From contig VXAA01001394.1 in NCBI GenBank assembly GCA_013399115.1, positions 414,366-478,365 of the forward strand: a DNA stretch of 64,000 bases, in the 5' to 3' direction. Both the position numbers and the translations under genes were made by a program. The stretch comes from Anseranas semipalmata. Its lineage: Eukaryota; Chordata; Aves; Anseriformes; Anseranatidae. The notes under the pieces are model-generated. The model was not told the DNA's origin. It saw only the letters and a list, made by a program, of their open reading frames with translations, and did not search any database. Each line of letters starts with the position of its first letter. Within the stretch, counting starts at the first letter, position 1. Below, piece after piece: positions 1 to 13,651 of the stretch.

Positions 1-22
1 GTATCTGCAAAAATTCTTCTCG

Positions 23-59
23 TTTTTTTTTTGTTCTTTTTTTTTTTTTTTTTTTTTTT
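23..59 (+). repeat. Poly-T tract near window start
   Basis: An interrupted T homopolymer: ten T, a short G/C interruption, then 23 uninterrupted T. It is low-complexity sequence with no target-site duplication or retroelement body that I can see beside it. A tract of this length is prone to length error in assembly. Confidence 0.95.
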
Positions 60-808
60 GTTAATGGAATAGTTAAACAACTGAAATAGATATCTTTTAT
101 CTCAAATGCATTTCAACTCATTTCCCACCCCATTTTTTGACCAGAAAAATGAAAATAAAGCTACTGGTAAAATCGGCAGTGAGGTAGCGGGGGTGTCCTA
201 AGTGATGCAAGTTCTGCCTTTGGGTAGTATTTCAATTTAAAGATGGAGATTCAATTCAGATTTCAATTTAAATACCTGAAGGGACTTCACAAGAGCATTC
301 ATTGCTTTCCCCAGAAGAATGTTTCATGGCAAGTGACAGATGGACGTTCCCTTTCTGTGCTGTCAGTAAACTAACTTGATCAGTTTCTCTTCCACCTTAG
401 AAGATGTACTACAAGGTATCGCACAGCCTGGCAGCCGTGACAGACCCAGGTGGTATGTGGTGGACTTCAGGTTGACATTGCTGCTCTTAGGCAGAAATTG
501 AAGGAGATTCAGGTCCAAATCCACCTGGTGTGCCTACAGTAGTGATTGCGCCATGAGAAGGAAGGACAATGTATACATGATGTTGGTGCTGTGCACTTAC
601 CGAGTCCTTCCACTGCTGGTTTCTGCCTTTAAATTGGATTTAGAATACCTGAATGTGGTTTCAAGACAACTAAATATATTGGGAGAGGGGAGAGAGTGTT
701 CTTCAGGAGGCTTTTTGTAGGAGACGGTGAACAAAAGGAGTTGTCAAGGCTCAGAGACTGGCCCAGGACTAGCTTTTACCGAAAGTGGAGAGGAGAGCTG
801 GGGAAGGG

Positions 809-839
809 GGGGCCAGGCAAGCCAGGGGCCAGGCAAGCA
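809..839. repeat. Two-copy 16-bp GC-rich tandem duplication
   Basis: The unit GGGGCCAGGCAAGCCA occurs twice back to back; the second copy is identical for 15 bases before diverging. It looks like a simple local slippage duplication. It lies inside a short open frame (696-920, plus) that has no recognisable product. Confidence 0.9.
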
Positions 840-1508
840 TGGCAAGTAGCCCTGCTACAGTGGGAGTTCAGAGGTATAGGTGAAGGACTTCTCTCAACTG
901 GAATGGCTTTGAGAAGATGATGTAGGTGCGTTTGGAAAGAAATGGTAACTGTATTTACTCAGCCAGATCACAACCTGGCATTTTTTTCTTTTTTTTTATT
1001 TTTTTTTGTGGAGGGTGGAAAGCATTCCTCTTTCTTCTGACATTTGCTAACATGAAAAATGACCAAGCCTGTGGGTGAGCTCCACTTGAGCTTCCACTTG
1101 TGGTTGTCAGAGAATGTAAGTAACAACAATGCAAAAACTGTTGTCAGTCCATCAAAGATCATTGATAACATGATTGTAAGGTGATGATTCTAGTTTGCTG
1201 GTAATACCATGCTAATGTGGCTGTGTGACTTCTGGGTTACTGTGGCTCATGTCTGGCGGGTCATTCTTCACAGGCATGTGACTTCTGCGCTGTCAGACTA
1301 ACCCAAAAATGTGCACAGCAGCAATGGTGCCTGAGCTCCCAACTGGTTGGGGGATGTGAAAGGAGAGAGGAATCTCATGTTATTGTGGTTCCAGGAAACC
1401 GCAGCCAGGTTATTTTTAGGTCACCTGTATTGCAAATCCAGTGCAGAAAGTAATGGTTTTAAGTAAAACAAAAAGATATTATCAAGGGGATTGGTTGTAG
1501 GGTTGTTG

Positions 1509-1538
1509 TTTTTTTTTTTGTTTGTTTGTTTGTTTTTT
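1509..1538 (+). repeat. T tract followed by (TTTG)n
   Basis: Eleven T followed by TTTG-type units and six T. It is a simple T-rich low-complexity repeat on the plus strand. Confidence 0.9.
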
Positions 1539-1983
1539 GACCTCTTCTTCCCCCTCCACCCTCAGTATGTATGGTTAATAGTTATGAAAAGTTAGTTGCT
1601 TTGTGTTTTGTTTTGCTTTTCCATAAACGAGGATGCTCAGTCTACTCTCTTCTCAAGCCTGATCAAGCCTTTTATTTGATCCCAAATAGCCCAGGTTATT
1701 ACTTTATAGAATTAGAAATAAAGGCTTCATATGCCATTTAAGATGCTGGTTCCTCCTCATTCAGAAGTGTTTGGCACTTACACTTATTTAAACATGTTAA
1801 AGCGTTTCCATTATTAAATACTGCTTGAGGGAACCAATGAGGGAGAAGAAAATTGGCATAAATCCCAGTGCAATTTGGAGGTGAAGGACTGAGGATGCTC
1901 ACTATCCTATTGAATGACAGTAATTAAAATTAATGAAAAATCACTGCATAACACCCACCACTTGACATATTTCCTCAGGTGTG

Positions 1984-2009
1984 TTTTTTTTTTTTTTTTT
2001 TTTTTTTTT
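1984..2009 (+). repeat. Poly-T tract, 26 T
   Basis: An uninterrupted run of 26 T. It belongs to the T-biased set of tracts that dominates the first 28 kb of the plus strand. No retroelement body is recognisable on either side. Confidence 0.95.
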
Positions 2010-2984
2010 CCAAAAATCTGAGAGACCTGTGGCTTGGGTCTTTGAAGTTCTCCCACCCCTCCTCAGTCTCACCTCTGCTTTCATATAGATAGTTGAACAA
2101 ATATTCTGGGGAAAAAAGTTTATTACTTAAGTTACTTAACATGAAAGAGTCTTAAGTTCCATTTTAAGACGACTTTGTAAAATTGCGATTTTGTATAGAT
2201 AGAAGAATCAGAATTTGAGCGGTAGACCTGTTCTTCAATAGCCTTGTAGTGTCTGCAGGCTCCTGTGGATCAGCCGCATGCACCCCGGGAAAGGTAGTGA
2301 GGGAATACAACAGGGCTAGCTGGGGGTTGGGGTGTGGAGGGGAGAAACTCTTTTTTTAAATATAAATATATATATATCCTGGTACTTCTGGGGCAAGGAA
2401 GGTGATGGGGGGAGAAACATGTCTCAAACGGGACAAGAAGCAGATGGGCAGAGGAAAAAATGTTTTTCAGCAGAAACAAAACCATTTCTGACTTTAAGTA
2501 CAGCAATTCTGCAAAAGCCCACCAGGGCTGCAGGTGAGGGAAAGTCTACCAGAACTCCTGTTCTTCACTGGCTTGACCTGGGGGCAATGGGAGTGTCCTA
2601 GGTAGAATGAAAGCAGGCTCCTAGTATCCTTCAAATACAAGAATCTGTAGACATGATGATTTGAGAACCACCTTAAGGTGGCATTGTCTGTGGATCAATC
2701 ACTATATAATTATTTATGCAGTTTCAGATGTTGACCAAGTTGCTCAGAGCCAGCAGCCAGAAGTGGAAAGTTCATCCCAATGTACCCTAATCAAAGAGCT
2801 GGTTTTGCTGTTTTGTGTGATAGATGCATGGATGCATATCTGTGCTGGCTTAGGAGCTTGGCATGGAAGGATTTTTCTGGAATCAGTTGGGGTTATTCAA
2901 ATGTAGATATCAAAAGACACTGTTTCATATTTCCTTTTCTTATTTTTGTGACTAACAGCAGGACTCTGGTGAGAGCAGCCCATC

Positions 2985-3000
2985 TTTTTTTTTTTTTTTT
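2985..3000 (+). repeat. Poly-T tract, 16 T
   Basis: An uninterrupted 16-base T run followed directly by a G. It is simple low-complexity sequence. Confidence 0.95.
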
Positions 3001-4389
3001 GCCTGGTCAAACAGCTGAAGAAACAGTCTTGAAGGACCCTTAATAGATTGCACCTTCTTATTGCCACCTCATAGTACCACTTACCTAAGGGAATGGATTC
3101 CCTTCAAGATGAAGTAAACTTCCTGACTCTTTTTTCCAATACAATACACTTAAGAGAAAATTCTGATCTATTTGTGCTTATTTCTTTCTTGCTGGGAAAA
3201 AAATAAACATCCATTTACTAGATGTTTGTCTCATAAAGTTTTCAGTGTGGCTTGAAGAGACTTTAAAACATTTTCTTGAATTAGCAAAGCATGTAACATA
3301 CAAAATCTTGATGCTTTACAGCCACAGTTCTCAGTGAACAATCAAGAGTCTTCACCCTAAGGAAAGAGAAAGAAGTCGCTTCTGTCCTTGGTACTTCTTA
3401 TTTCGAGTTATTCTTTATTTTTTGTCATGTTGAAAATCAGCAATGAAGAAAACTCACTCAGCAAGCAGTAAAAACAGCAACAAATGTTTACCCTTTGGGA
3501 TATGTACTCTGGAGAGAATTCCCCACCCAAAATGTGTAGACACTTCAAGGTCTATGTGTACAAGTTTAACTTGACTTGGAGTGCAGGCAGTCAGCCAATT
3601 AAGATTTTTTTTTTTGAGGTTAATTTTTTTTCCATCTAGCAGGTTAATAAGTTATCCATGAAGCTACAGAAGCATCAGATCTGGAGTTTAGTAAATCTGT
3701 TATTAAATCTCTAAAACAAACATTGAGAACTAGAGAAAAGAAATTGCTATGCAAAAGATTTGAGTAATATTACGATTTCCCTCTTCCTCACCCTTTGAAC
3801 ATATTGCTTAATGTATGGTGAGACCGTAATTGCTGTCCTGAAGAAGGATATGCATGTGGGTGCCTTTGGGTTGGTTCTACTGTATATTTTCTTTCTGGCA
3901 GCAATGGGTTGCCTTTCTGTTTTTATTAGTCCTCAGTGTTTATTAATAACCAGAATTTCAGGCAAGATTTCTATGTTACTTTCATTACAATGAAACCTGG
4001 TTCTAGTGAAGTTGATAGGAACTTTGTCACTGGCTTAATGAAACAAGGCTTTTAGCTTTGCAATGTATGTTTTCTTTTCTTCTGATGTGCGATGGAAAAA
4101 ATGATTCAAGCATACTCCGTTCAGCCTTTTCCCCAGAAATATCTGAGATCCAGGTCAGTTCCTTTGTACCTCTTCTATGGTGACTTTACGACTTGAATTA
4201 GAACAGGTTGAATAAGAACATCATCCAGCAGTCGCACGTTTTTGCAAATATACTCATGGAGTTTGTGTAATAATTTATTGGGCCATGTTATCCTCAGCTT
4301 GGAGTTTTTGGACAATGGTTAGTTGTTGTTGTAGACATTGAGTAATGAAATATTATTTGTCTGGAAGTCTATACCAGAAAGTGTCATAC

Positions 4390-4521
4390 CTGTGGCAGCA
4401 GCATGAACACGCCCATAGACGGTAAACACTTCAGGGTAGGGACTCCTAGGTTTCATGGAGTTGAACAAACCATAGTCTAAGACACATGAATCTGCCTTTT
4501 TCAGGGCACGTGTACGACTGA
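4390..4521 (-). other. Splice-bracketed open frame, candidate minus-strand exon
   Basis: On the minus strand a pyrimidine-containing acceptor ending TTGTCAG precedes 132 nt that are open in one frame. A donor-like CACAG|GTATGA follows. An alternative acceptor AG lies 4 nt further in. The translation contains stretches such as SPYPEVFTVYGRVH but matches no family I can name. All three plus-strand frames contain stops here, so the openness is specific to one minus frame. Open frames of this length with splice-like ends arise by chance in a window of this size. The plus-strand T bias of this region also argues against minus-strand transcription. It may well be chance. Confidence 0.15.
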
Positions 4522-5779
4522 CTGACAAGTGCTTCCAGGAAAAAGTGTGAACGACTTGCTTTCCCAGAGCTATTCAATAGAAAGTTTGCTTTTTCTTTAG
4601 TTAGTTCTGGAATTAAATTTTCAGCCGCCATTCTTGCTTGTTAGATTTTGTTTCTTCCTGTCTTGTCTTCTAGGTTTTATGACCACTTATTTATAGGTTT
4701 GTTTCTTCCAGGTGGTTAAATTGATCTTTAATTTTATTTCATGACCACAGAGGAAAACAGCACAAGCTCAAGCAAGTTGGGAGGCAGTTAGGTATTGTAC
4801 ACACTTTCCTGAGGCTAAACAGACCTTTGCTTTAGTGTCTTGGCTGCTGAAGTGTGCTCTTCTAAGGAAGAGGATGTTGAAGGAAATCTAGGGAATTTGT
4901 TCTTTTATTAGATTAAATGGGAATAAAGATATGTTGGTCACTCAACTGTACATAGCCAGTGCAGAGTCCAGATACGTGCTTGGCTACTGGTCTCAAATGA
5001 GTCAGCCTAAGAGTATACGTGTGGCAGAACAAGCTTATCGCTGTGAGTCAGGGCTCTGTCCCCTGGTTTGTTTGGGGGTTGGAAGTCATGGTAGTTATAG
5101 ATATATTTTATGTCAGGACCTGGGGCCTCGTTATTACCTAAAACATGCTTTTACTCTAAAGACCAGTGGATTATAGTGATGGTGTTTCAGAGCATTCTGC
5201 AGTTTCAAGCTGTTGAAGAGGAAAATGAGGCTGAAAGCAGCTGAACAGTGATCAGTACTAATGGAACAGGAGCTGCCTTTACTTGCCAGGCAGCTGTTTC
5301 ATAGATGCAGAGATGCAACGTTATTTTGGTTTTGCTAGTGATCCCAATGCTGTGGTGAATGGGATTTGCCACTTTGTTCCTATGCCTTGAGCAATTGTCA
5401 AGTTTTCAAAAGGAAATTGCTTTACTACAGTTTTAATTTCCACCTTTTAAATAGTTTTTCATCTTCACTTTCTCTTTGCTTTTACGGGATGGAGCAAATC
5501 ATTACTTTGAAAAGATACAGCAGTTTCCCCACAGACAAGAATGGCAAGGCATTTTGCAGTGCAACACATCCCTCTGTCAGGTGGCTCGAAGAGCTGAACA
5601 GTACCACACGAGATGGCTATGTTATGCAGCTCTGCGTTCTAGGACTCTAGAAGAGTCCCAGTGCTTGACTTTGTAATTTAGCGCTCATGGAAGTTGCATA
5701 TATTTCACATGTGAGAGGATACTCCTTTATACTGAATTAGAGTTCAGTCTCTGTTGAAGGCTGCTGTTGCAGTTAGATG

Positions 5780-5817
5780 CTTTTTTCTTTTCTTTCTTTC
5801 CTTTTTTTTTTTTTTCT
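5780..5817 (+). repeat. 38-nt polypyrimidine tract
   Basis: An uninterrupted C/T stretch made of TTTC-type units ending in 14 T. On the plus strand it resembles a branch/polypyrimidine region, but no AG follows at a usable distance. It is low-complexity sequence, possibly able to form triplex DNA. Confidence 0.9.
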
Positions 5818-8800
5818 AATGTTAGAAAATGTATAATTACTTGTTGATTGCTTCTATTGGAACTTTTTGTGTGTTCAGTAAATCCTCCCCAGTTGTCGTG
5901 ACTTTCAGGAATTGACCTCTTGGTCAAAAATCAGTGAATTGTGATTGTAGCCTCCACTGCATGTTACCAGACACTGGAAAACTTAAATATGTTTATTTCC
6001 CATGCTGGAACGTCTTGTGGAGTTAATATTGTGTATGACTTGGGCTAGGATCACAGGGGCTCCTGTCACTTGCCTGTTCTGCTGCTCTTGCTGTGGATTC
6101 TTCTGAGAGACATCCTGAGTCGTGGCACATGACCCAGGTGTGGATCTGTTCACCAAAGCTTGCAACGCTAATGTGGGAAATGCCTGGTAAACCTGCTAGA
6201 AGACCAACTTAAAACAACTGAAAATGGCAATGTTTCCCTACACAGGAGGTAGTGATCTTCTGCCCAAAGCACTAGCAGAGACGAGGAGCATTGACTGTTT
6301 TGAAAAGGCAGAGAGAAATTCACGGACAAGCCACCAGGGACAAGGCAGGGATGTCTCCCTGGCAGCCTTAATACAACAGTTGTGGATGTCTGGGATGTGC
6401 AAGGGGAACGGCCTGCACAAAGTGGCTGGGCTTGCACGTTTTGTCCAATTAACACTTATAGATAATATCCAGCTGAGCAGAATGTCGGTCGGACCCACTG
6501 GGCATTTCACACCTTCTACTGGGGGCTCTGTCTGCCAAGCTCAAGTCTGAATTTCTGTGGCTTTGGACTGCCAGAGATTGAAACTCTGTGAATAACAAGC
6601 ACTGCAATATTGCTTATGTGTAATAGATCAGTCAAGCAAATGGCTAAACAGGACCTGCCTATATGTCTGGACACAACATGTTAACAAGTACCAAACAGGG
6701 AGTCAACATTAAATTTTTACAAGCTATGATAGGACATTCCCTGATGTAATTCTTCAGCTTTGGTAGAAAAAAAATCCAAAGCTTTTCTAGCAGAAGAAGT
6801 TGTTGCTGCTTTGGCAAGTTCAGGGCTGGTGGTTCTTTGTTTGTTTGTTTTTTTTTTTTATTATTATTTTTGTTTTATTTCAATTTTGAAAACAGTTTTT
6901 GAAAATGACTGTAATGACATTAAAATTTTCACCATGGGTATGTAACAAGTACCCCCTTTCCCTTGTCATGCCAGCAGATAAAGGGAGACTTCTACATATG
7001 AACTGTCTGGTTTCAGTGAAATGATTGGATGTACAAACTTGGGATTTAATACCAGTCTTATTCAGTGTGTTTTTTTTGTTTGTTTGTTTTTTTTTCAGGT
7101 TGTACACAATAATGAAGCATGGGATAAGTTAAAATACTCTAACTTCACAGGATTTATATTGCCCAAGTTAGAGAAATAGAACTTAACATAGTATTGACTT
7201 TTCCTTTGTTTCTTTCTTATCAAGTTTCAAGCATTTTTGAGGGTTTGGCAAGAGTCCCTAATCCCTGAAGCTCTAAATGATTTATCACCTCCCTGTACAT
7301 GCATTGAAATAACCGTGTGCCAGCTGCATTGTGTGCTCTGCTGTGGCATTCCTGCTCTTCACTCCAAAACTGTGTGCACAGGCAGGGGCACACCAGTGGC
7401 TGCACAGCCAGGTCTCGTCTCTGGGGAGTTTACTGCTCTAAAACCTGTGGGTTTTGATGGGCACATTCAGGAAACATATTTGTAAAGCAGGGACAGATGT
7501 CGTGCTTCAAAGTCATTCTGAGATTATTGTTTGTTGACTGTGTCTGGTATCTGTGGGTGCTGTTGGGTACATACCCAGCATACACATAACCAAAATGCAG
7601 TTTTATCACTATTTTGCTGCCTCCAGAGGTGAGAGCTGCAGCGCGTTTCCTCCCAGCTTATCTGTCTGGACCTTCTGGTCCTTTACTTAACCAGTAGTAG
7701 CTCTCAGCTGTTTCTGTATCATCACCAATTTAAAACAATAGGGAAATATGGCTTTTTTTCTATTTAGCCATAAATCATGATTTCCTGGATTTTTGTGTTT
7801 ATTTTCTTATTAATTTTTTCTCCCATCTTTTCCAGGGAGTCTTATCAGGCAGCTCTCCAATAGAGGTTCTGCCCCAAGTCAAAGTCCTGCCTCAGTATTT
7901 CCTGGCCGTGCCTGAGCCTATTACATGTCCATGGAGTCTTTCTGCAAACAAATTAATTTCTCCTTATCTAGAAATTGTAGAATTTTTCTTTTACTTTTTT
8001 TTCTCCTGTCTGTCTCCAGAGGATGTTAAAGCAAGTCTGTCTGAGGGCTTTTCAGGGCATGGCGCTCAGAAGCGGCAGGTGCACCTTCAGGTGTAATAGG
8101 AGCAAAAGAGGCTTGAAAAAATAAGACGGGAAGAGTGAACTGTTGTGGCGAAAAAGTTGCTTGCTCTACTTGTACAAGGGGATTAAAATAAAAGGGTGCT
8201 AGCACCCATACAAATGAAAACCTTGTCCCTTCCCCTACACCTTGTTTTGGAGGATACTTCAGAAAACGTTATGCAAAGGGTGTTTTTCTGTTACCTTTCT
8301 TCATTTTGAAATGATGAGAAGTTTTCTTCCATGCCTCTTCTGCAGGCTTTAGCAATGTATCTTGGCATGCTATTGCTTACCAGTTTTGGAGAAGTTGCTT
8401 CTTGCCCTCAGAATCTGGTACTGCAGTTATTAAGAGGACTGCATCTTTGGTCGGCTTTCTAGTCTTACCTTTACTGTAGCTCATCTGCTTTTCTGCCCTC
8501 AGAAATAGTCTGTGCTATACAACATCCCTTTTTCCTGCTGTTGAATTCTGACCATACGCCCAGGTCTGCTTAAGACAACTACTATTGAATTGGTCCAAAA
8601 AAGAAATGGGTATAACCAGCAAAAGGTTTATTAGCGCAAGGGGATCTGGTTTAAAAATAAAATGAAGACTCCTCTAGCACTGGTAGTTAACTCCAGGGTT
8701 TTATCGGCTGTTTTAATTTTCCACTCTGCTGGAACTGTGAAGAGATCAAAAGTTTAATGACCAGTGGGGCCTGAATTGTAATGCATTATCTTGCTTCTCT

Positions 8801-9503
8801 TAAAAATATTGCAAAACCAGAAAATGTTTTTAACGTTACATGATGTGCCATTAGTCAAAATGCAGCCCTTAATAAACTTGCACTCTGCAGGATTGAGTGG
8901 TGGTGGCAAAGGAAACATTACGCTGCTTATGGCAATGCACCCCAGACTAAAAGCTTGCAAGAAATCCTGGAGCTGATGGCATTAGGATCTCTGCCAGATT
9001 CATTTTGGTTTCTGCTCCTAGGTCTCTTGCATTCACTTACATTGTTTCATCTTTTGGATGTTGTAAACCTTCCCAGAATAAGGAAGAAAAATAAAAAGCA
9101 AGAAGAATTTTATATTAAGTGTTCCATGGTGTGTTGCTGGTACATAACCAGAAGCTGATTGAGGATGCAGTTTAAATAGTTTGAATGGATACATCTAAGT
9201 CGTGGTTGTACTGGGTGATGTCGTACATTCCTGGGACCGTGCTCAAGATGCTCTTTTCAAAGACAGAGGAAGAAAGGCACCTGTCTGTACGTAACAGTTC
9301 AGACCAAGACTGGCACTTTCTGTGAGGGTGACGCTGCCTGTATTACATCCTCTGGGACATCACAAGGCTAATACTGCAGCATGGTGACCAAAATTGTTGG
9401 ATCTCTTCCTCGTTCCATTAATCATATGATCTAAAGAGGTCTTTAATGTGTCTGTGTCAGTTAATTCTCCTTTGCCTTCTCTTAAACTGACTTCCTATGA
9501 CAG

Positions 9504-9550
9504 GGAAATGGAGCAAAATGAACTCTTTGCTATTGCTTGCAAAAGAGCCT
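9504..9550 (+). other. Possible 47-nt micro-exon-like segment
   Basis: A long pyrimidine-rich stretch ending CTATGACAG precedes 47 nt followed by the donor-like CCT|GTAAGT. One frame is open, and in fact stays open past the donor to 9786. Both splice signals are plausible by eye, but the segment is short and the product is not recognisable. If joined to the candidate exon at 24157 in these frames it would create a stop codon, so the two do not support each other. Confidence 0.1.
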
Positions 9551-10659
9551 GTAAGTTTGGGGCAGAGACTGGGCCTTGGTTTGCCTTGTACGATGCTGTG
9601 CGAGTTTATGCACTTCATGAATTTTTCATAAGTAGAAGTGCAGCTTGTGGGAAAGATGTATACTACAGCTCATGTTGCACTTTGCCTATTTTTAGGAAAA
9701 CATTTGCTCATTTACAGTTGTTGCAATCAGGGACATATTCTCTGTCAATGCACAAATTAAAAAAAATGTTAATGTGTTGGTCTTGATTCTGATGTCATTT
9801 GGGCAGGTGCTGCTCTGAAATAGCTCGATTGAAGTTAAGGAGCAAATCTGATCAAAGACGAGATCAAAAGCAGTATAATCTATAAAGCCATTTTGCCTGC
9901 ATGTACAACAGATTGGTTTGCAGGAAAAGAAGAGAGCTGTATTGAATTACGTTAAATTGTTGTCAGCATGTTAGCAGTATAACCAGACCTCATTTCTGGA
10001 TTTTCTAAAGTGACAAGGGGAAGGAAATGGATTGTATTTCTAACAAGAAGGGTTGGTTTTGAAATTGTTGATGGAGAATTTTCTACAGCAATGTCCCAAT
10101 ATTCGTCTGAGGTTCTTGATGGTTAAAAATCAGAACTTGGTTATGAGTGTGACTGTTGGCGATGGTCCTCACGGCTGATCGCACTGCAGCTGACACACCG
10201 AGGCAAGTTTATGCGTTTTGAGTGCAGGGAGTTAAAATTACTGATCTGTGGGGTAAGACTACTGATCTGGTGTTCTCAGAGTATGCAAAACAACTGTCCC
10301 TGAAGCAATGCGTGATGAGTGTGAATATGACAACCTTTTCCTGTCGTGTTTTCTTGCTGTGTACCTACACCCACTCTTGCCCAATTCCTACTTTGCATAT
10401 TAGTCTTTCTTGCTCTTTTGATCATCTGCATGAGCTGGGTCAATATCTGAGTTGAGGAACCAGAACTGCAGATTTACAGCTTGGTGAGATCAGAATGCAG
10501 AATACCCCAACTCTTCAGACAATGATTTTAGCACACAGTTAAATGAGTCTTTTCCCTTTCGCGTTAAGGATCAATATTGATTAGACGATGAGGAGAAGGA
10601 GGAAAAAGTCAGCAATGCACAGCGTTAGTGCTGAGGCAGAGGAATGCTCACACTGCATG

Positions 10660-10673
10660 TTGCCATCTAGTGG
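10660..10673 (-). promoter_or_regulatory. CTCF-like motif
   Basis: Read on the minus strand the sequence is CCACTAGATGGCAA. It matches 13 of 14 positions of the core CTCF consensus CCASYAGRKGGCRS; only the last base differs. CTCF binds such cores as an insulator or loop anchor. This is a motif match only, and occupancy cannot be told from sequence. Confidence 0.4.
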
Positions 10674-10753
10674 AGCTGGTGAAGTTTGTGTGCCTGCTAA
10701 TGTCGCTGCCCTTTAAGGTTTGATTTGAAAAGGCTGATTTAAAATCTGTATGC

Positions 10754-10767
10754 TTTTTTTTTTTTTT
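10754..10767 (+). repeat. Poly-T tract, 14 T
   Basis: An uninterrupted T run within AT-rich non-coding DNA. Confidence 0.95.
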
Positions 10768-11214
10768 GCTTTTCCCATCTGTTTAGTGCAATGCCAATTG
10801 ACTTCAGTTCTAAAGCAAAATTTGAAAGAAAATAGAGACATCTTAGTTGTGCATTTGTTAATTTTTATTTGAACTTGCAGCACACTCATTCTTTCTATAA
10901 AAGATTACTGGTCCCTGTGAAGTGAGGATACGTAGGTTTAGGTTTTTTGTTTCTGTGGGAGATGTTTTTGTCTTAAGCTTCCCAATGTGTATTCTCTCAA
11001 ACTTATTAAAATACCACGAGTATCTATGCTTTCAATGTAGATTTCAGTGGGAATGAGGAACATGCATCAGTTTCTGGATTAGTATCCTTAACACCTCTGA
11101 GTAAGAAAGCTTGAATTCTCTGGCTTTGTCTTTTAGTCCTTCACAGAGGTAGAAAATTTCCTGGGCTGGAAGATGCTGTGGCTGAGCAGAACTGTTTGGA
11201 TGTGGGGCTATTTT

Positions 11215-11257
11215 AAAAAAAAAATAAATAAAATAAATAAAATAAAATAAAAAAAAC
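11215..11257 (+). repeat. A-rich (AAATA/AAAAT)n simple repeat
   Basis: Ten A followed by alternating AAATA and AAAAT units and a final A run. It could be an old A-rich retrocopy tail, but I see no target-site duplication and no recognisable body upstream, so I call it a simple repeat. Confidence 0.85.
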
Positions 11258-13651
11258 CCAGCATTTCTATGTTGTATTGTCACAGAAAATCTGACATATC
11301 AGATATCTGAGACAAAATTGAGAATGTTGTATTGCTGTTGCATATTTCCTCTGGTGATCTTGTTCATATTTAAGAAAGCCTGTTCTGTAACAAAGGTGTG
11401 GTAATTCTTAGGATGAGCCTCTGCTCAGGGAAAGTACAGGAAATTCATTTAAACACTATCAACCAGACGATTCAGTATTTCAGGTCCTGATTCCCTGGTC
11501 CTGTCTGCAATATGAGGAACAGAGGGGTAGACAGTGACTGTTATTCTTTCCTTCCACTCTTGCAGAGAGAGCAACTACAGACAGAATAAAGATGTAGCTT
11601 TGGGTTCTCATCCTGTGATAGGAATGGATAGACTTTAGGGATTTTTTTTTATTTCACATATGTCATATGTTTTGTGTGTTCAGAGAGATATGGTGACATT
11701 GAGATAGCCATATGTTTTTGAGGGCAGTCTTTGGACCAGTTTATTTGACAAGGAACACTTTAATAAGACTAAGATTGTGATGCATTATAAGATAATTCCT
11801 CTTCAAAATTGTATTTAAAAATAAAACTTTTGAGCATAGAATGCTCAGAAGTTTGCTCATTGGAGATGCAGTTGTTATTAAAAAAAAAAAGACAAGTTCA
11901 GTAAGTACTGGACATGGATGACGTTAGCACTTCTGAGTAAATATTATAAAGAATTAAAATGCAAAACTGGGGGAGGGGGGTGCTTAATCATGTCATCTAC
12001 TGCCATCACACATTTAGGATCTGGTCCTTCTTCTGATGCTTAAAACATCCATTAACATTTCAAAGCCAGTTTTGAATTCTTCTGTTGTACTTCTGTTCAA
12101 GTACTTCTGTTTTTTTTTTTTTCGCTGCCTGTGCATACAGAAGTCCCAGTGACTGATGACAGTACTGGATTGCATAAATTGTTTTTAGGCAGGAAGATGC
12201 AGAAGAATAAATCTTCCCTAGAAGAAGCCTCATTCTACCTTCCCTGGCCCTGGGCACCCTTACAAAAGTTAGCTTAGAAGCCTTGGTAACTGTAGTTAAA
12301 CAGCTGTAAGCCTTGCCCACAAACATGTTTGGTTGTCAGCTTCTTGGTCTGGCTGGCAGATGCTGCTATTGAGACATCATTTTCAGTTCATGGATTTGAC
12401 ATAACCACTGCAACTTTCTTCCAGTCTACTTGGTGTTTGCAACAACTTGGTTGTGTTGTGAGAAGGCCCTGTGCCAGGTCCTTTGTTCCAAACGAAGGAT
12501 CTAAATCATTTAATGTTTCTAAAACATGCCTAGAAATCAATAGAGGGGATTAGAAAATCAAATCTATTCAAGTTCAGCGTAGAGCCATAAGGGTTGAAAA
12601 AGTGTCAGAGTATACTATGAGTCAAACCTGGTGATGAAGGCTCAGACCAAACCTTAGTAAAAGCGGAGCATGAGCCAGGGCCCGTGCTGGCATGAGCCTG
12701 TTTTGTTCTGAGTTAGCTGAAGAATGCAGACTAACACCAGCTAAAACTTGAGCAGAAAGCCTTAGCTCTCCAGCGTGACAGCAGTGTTCAATTTGTTAAG
12801 CTATAAACCCCAAACCAACCAAATTTGCACCTCCATGCAGAAAAATAAACCAAAAAAATCTCTGTCTAGAACTTACAGCTCTCAGGTAACTCTAGATATG
12901 ATCTCTTTACTCTCTATCCATTCCTGAAACATAAATTGCTTGTACAGGAAGAACAGGAGGAATAGCGTTTAGAAAAAACAGAAAGCAAGCTCTCCAAGCA
13001 GAAACTGAGAGGCATTACCAAAGAGAGAATCTGATGACCATACAAATTAACCTGTTACTTTCCAGAACAGCAACATCAAAAACCAGCCTCTCCTATAAAT
13101 GGAGACCATTGTAAAGGGACTGCATGAACCAAGGTAAACCTGTTGGTAATGACAGAGTTGAACAAGTGGGGAGCTTTTCTTAACAGGTTGGAACAAGTTA
13201 CTATCAGCATCCTCAAAGGAAAAATCCATCGTGGTTTCCACATCTGAGCTTCAGTTTCTAAGGCTGAGCTGGAGATGACTGAGAAAGGTAGGAATTGGAA
13301 GAGGAGAAGGATGTTTGTTTTTTTCTTAACTTGTACAGTCTCTCAACTTGGATATGAGTTAATCAAAACCTATATTTATTATATTGCAGTTAAAGCTGGT
13401 CAGAAACATCACACCTCCTGTCCCTGAAAAAAATCTCTGAACAGGAATTTGAAAAAAAACATGCAGATTTTAAATGAAGGAAGGTGAATGCTCAGTTGGG
13501 GCTCTCATTGGAGAAGTTTTCAGGACCACTTCTGCAGAGCTTTTCTGCTCTTGCGCTTTGAGCTTGAACCTTTGTGTCTTATCTTCTAGTCAAACAAGTG
13601 CAACAGTAGGGGTGTCCTCAGAGAGGAAGGTACTGTGCCAAGAACCTCTAA

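Larger units (their letters stand above)
60..9503. other. AT-rich non-coding stretch, no gene recognised
   Basis: All six frames are broken by frequent stops. Open frames reach at most 108 codons (6224-6550 plus, which overlaps open frames on the minus strand) and none shows a known domain. Apart from the low-complexity tracts, the 16-bp duplication and the minus-strand splice-bracketed frame at 4390-4521 listed separately, I see no RNA gene or intact transposon. It is best read as intronic or intergenic DNA. Confidence 0.7.

Noticed and set aside
6168..6550. Overlapping open frames on both strands (up to 108 codons)
   Set aside because: Three frames are open at once over the same stretch and none resembles a protein family, so this looks like local lack of stops rather than coding.
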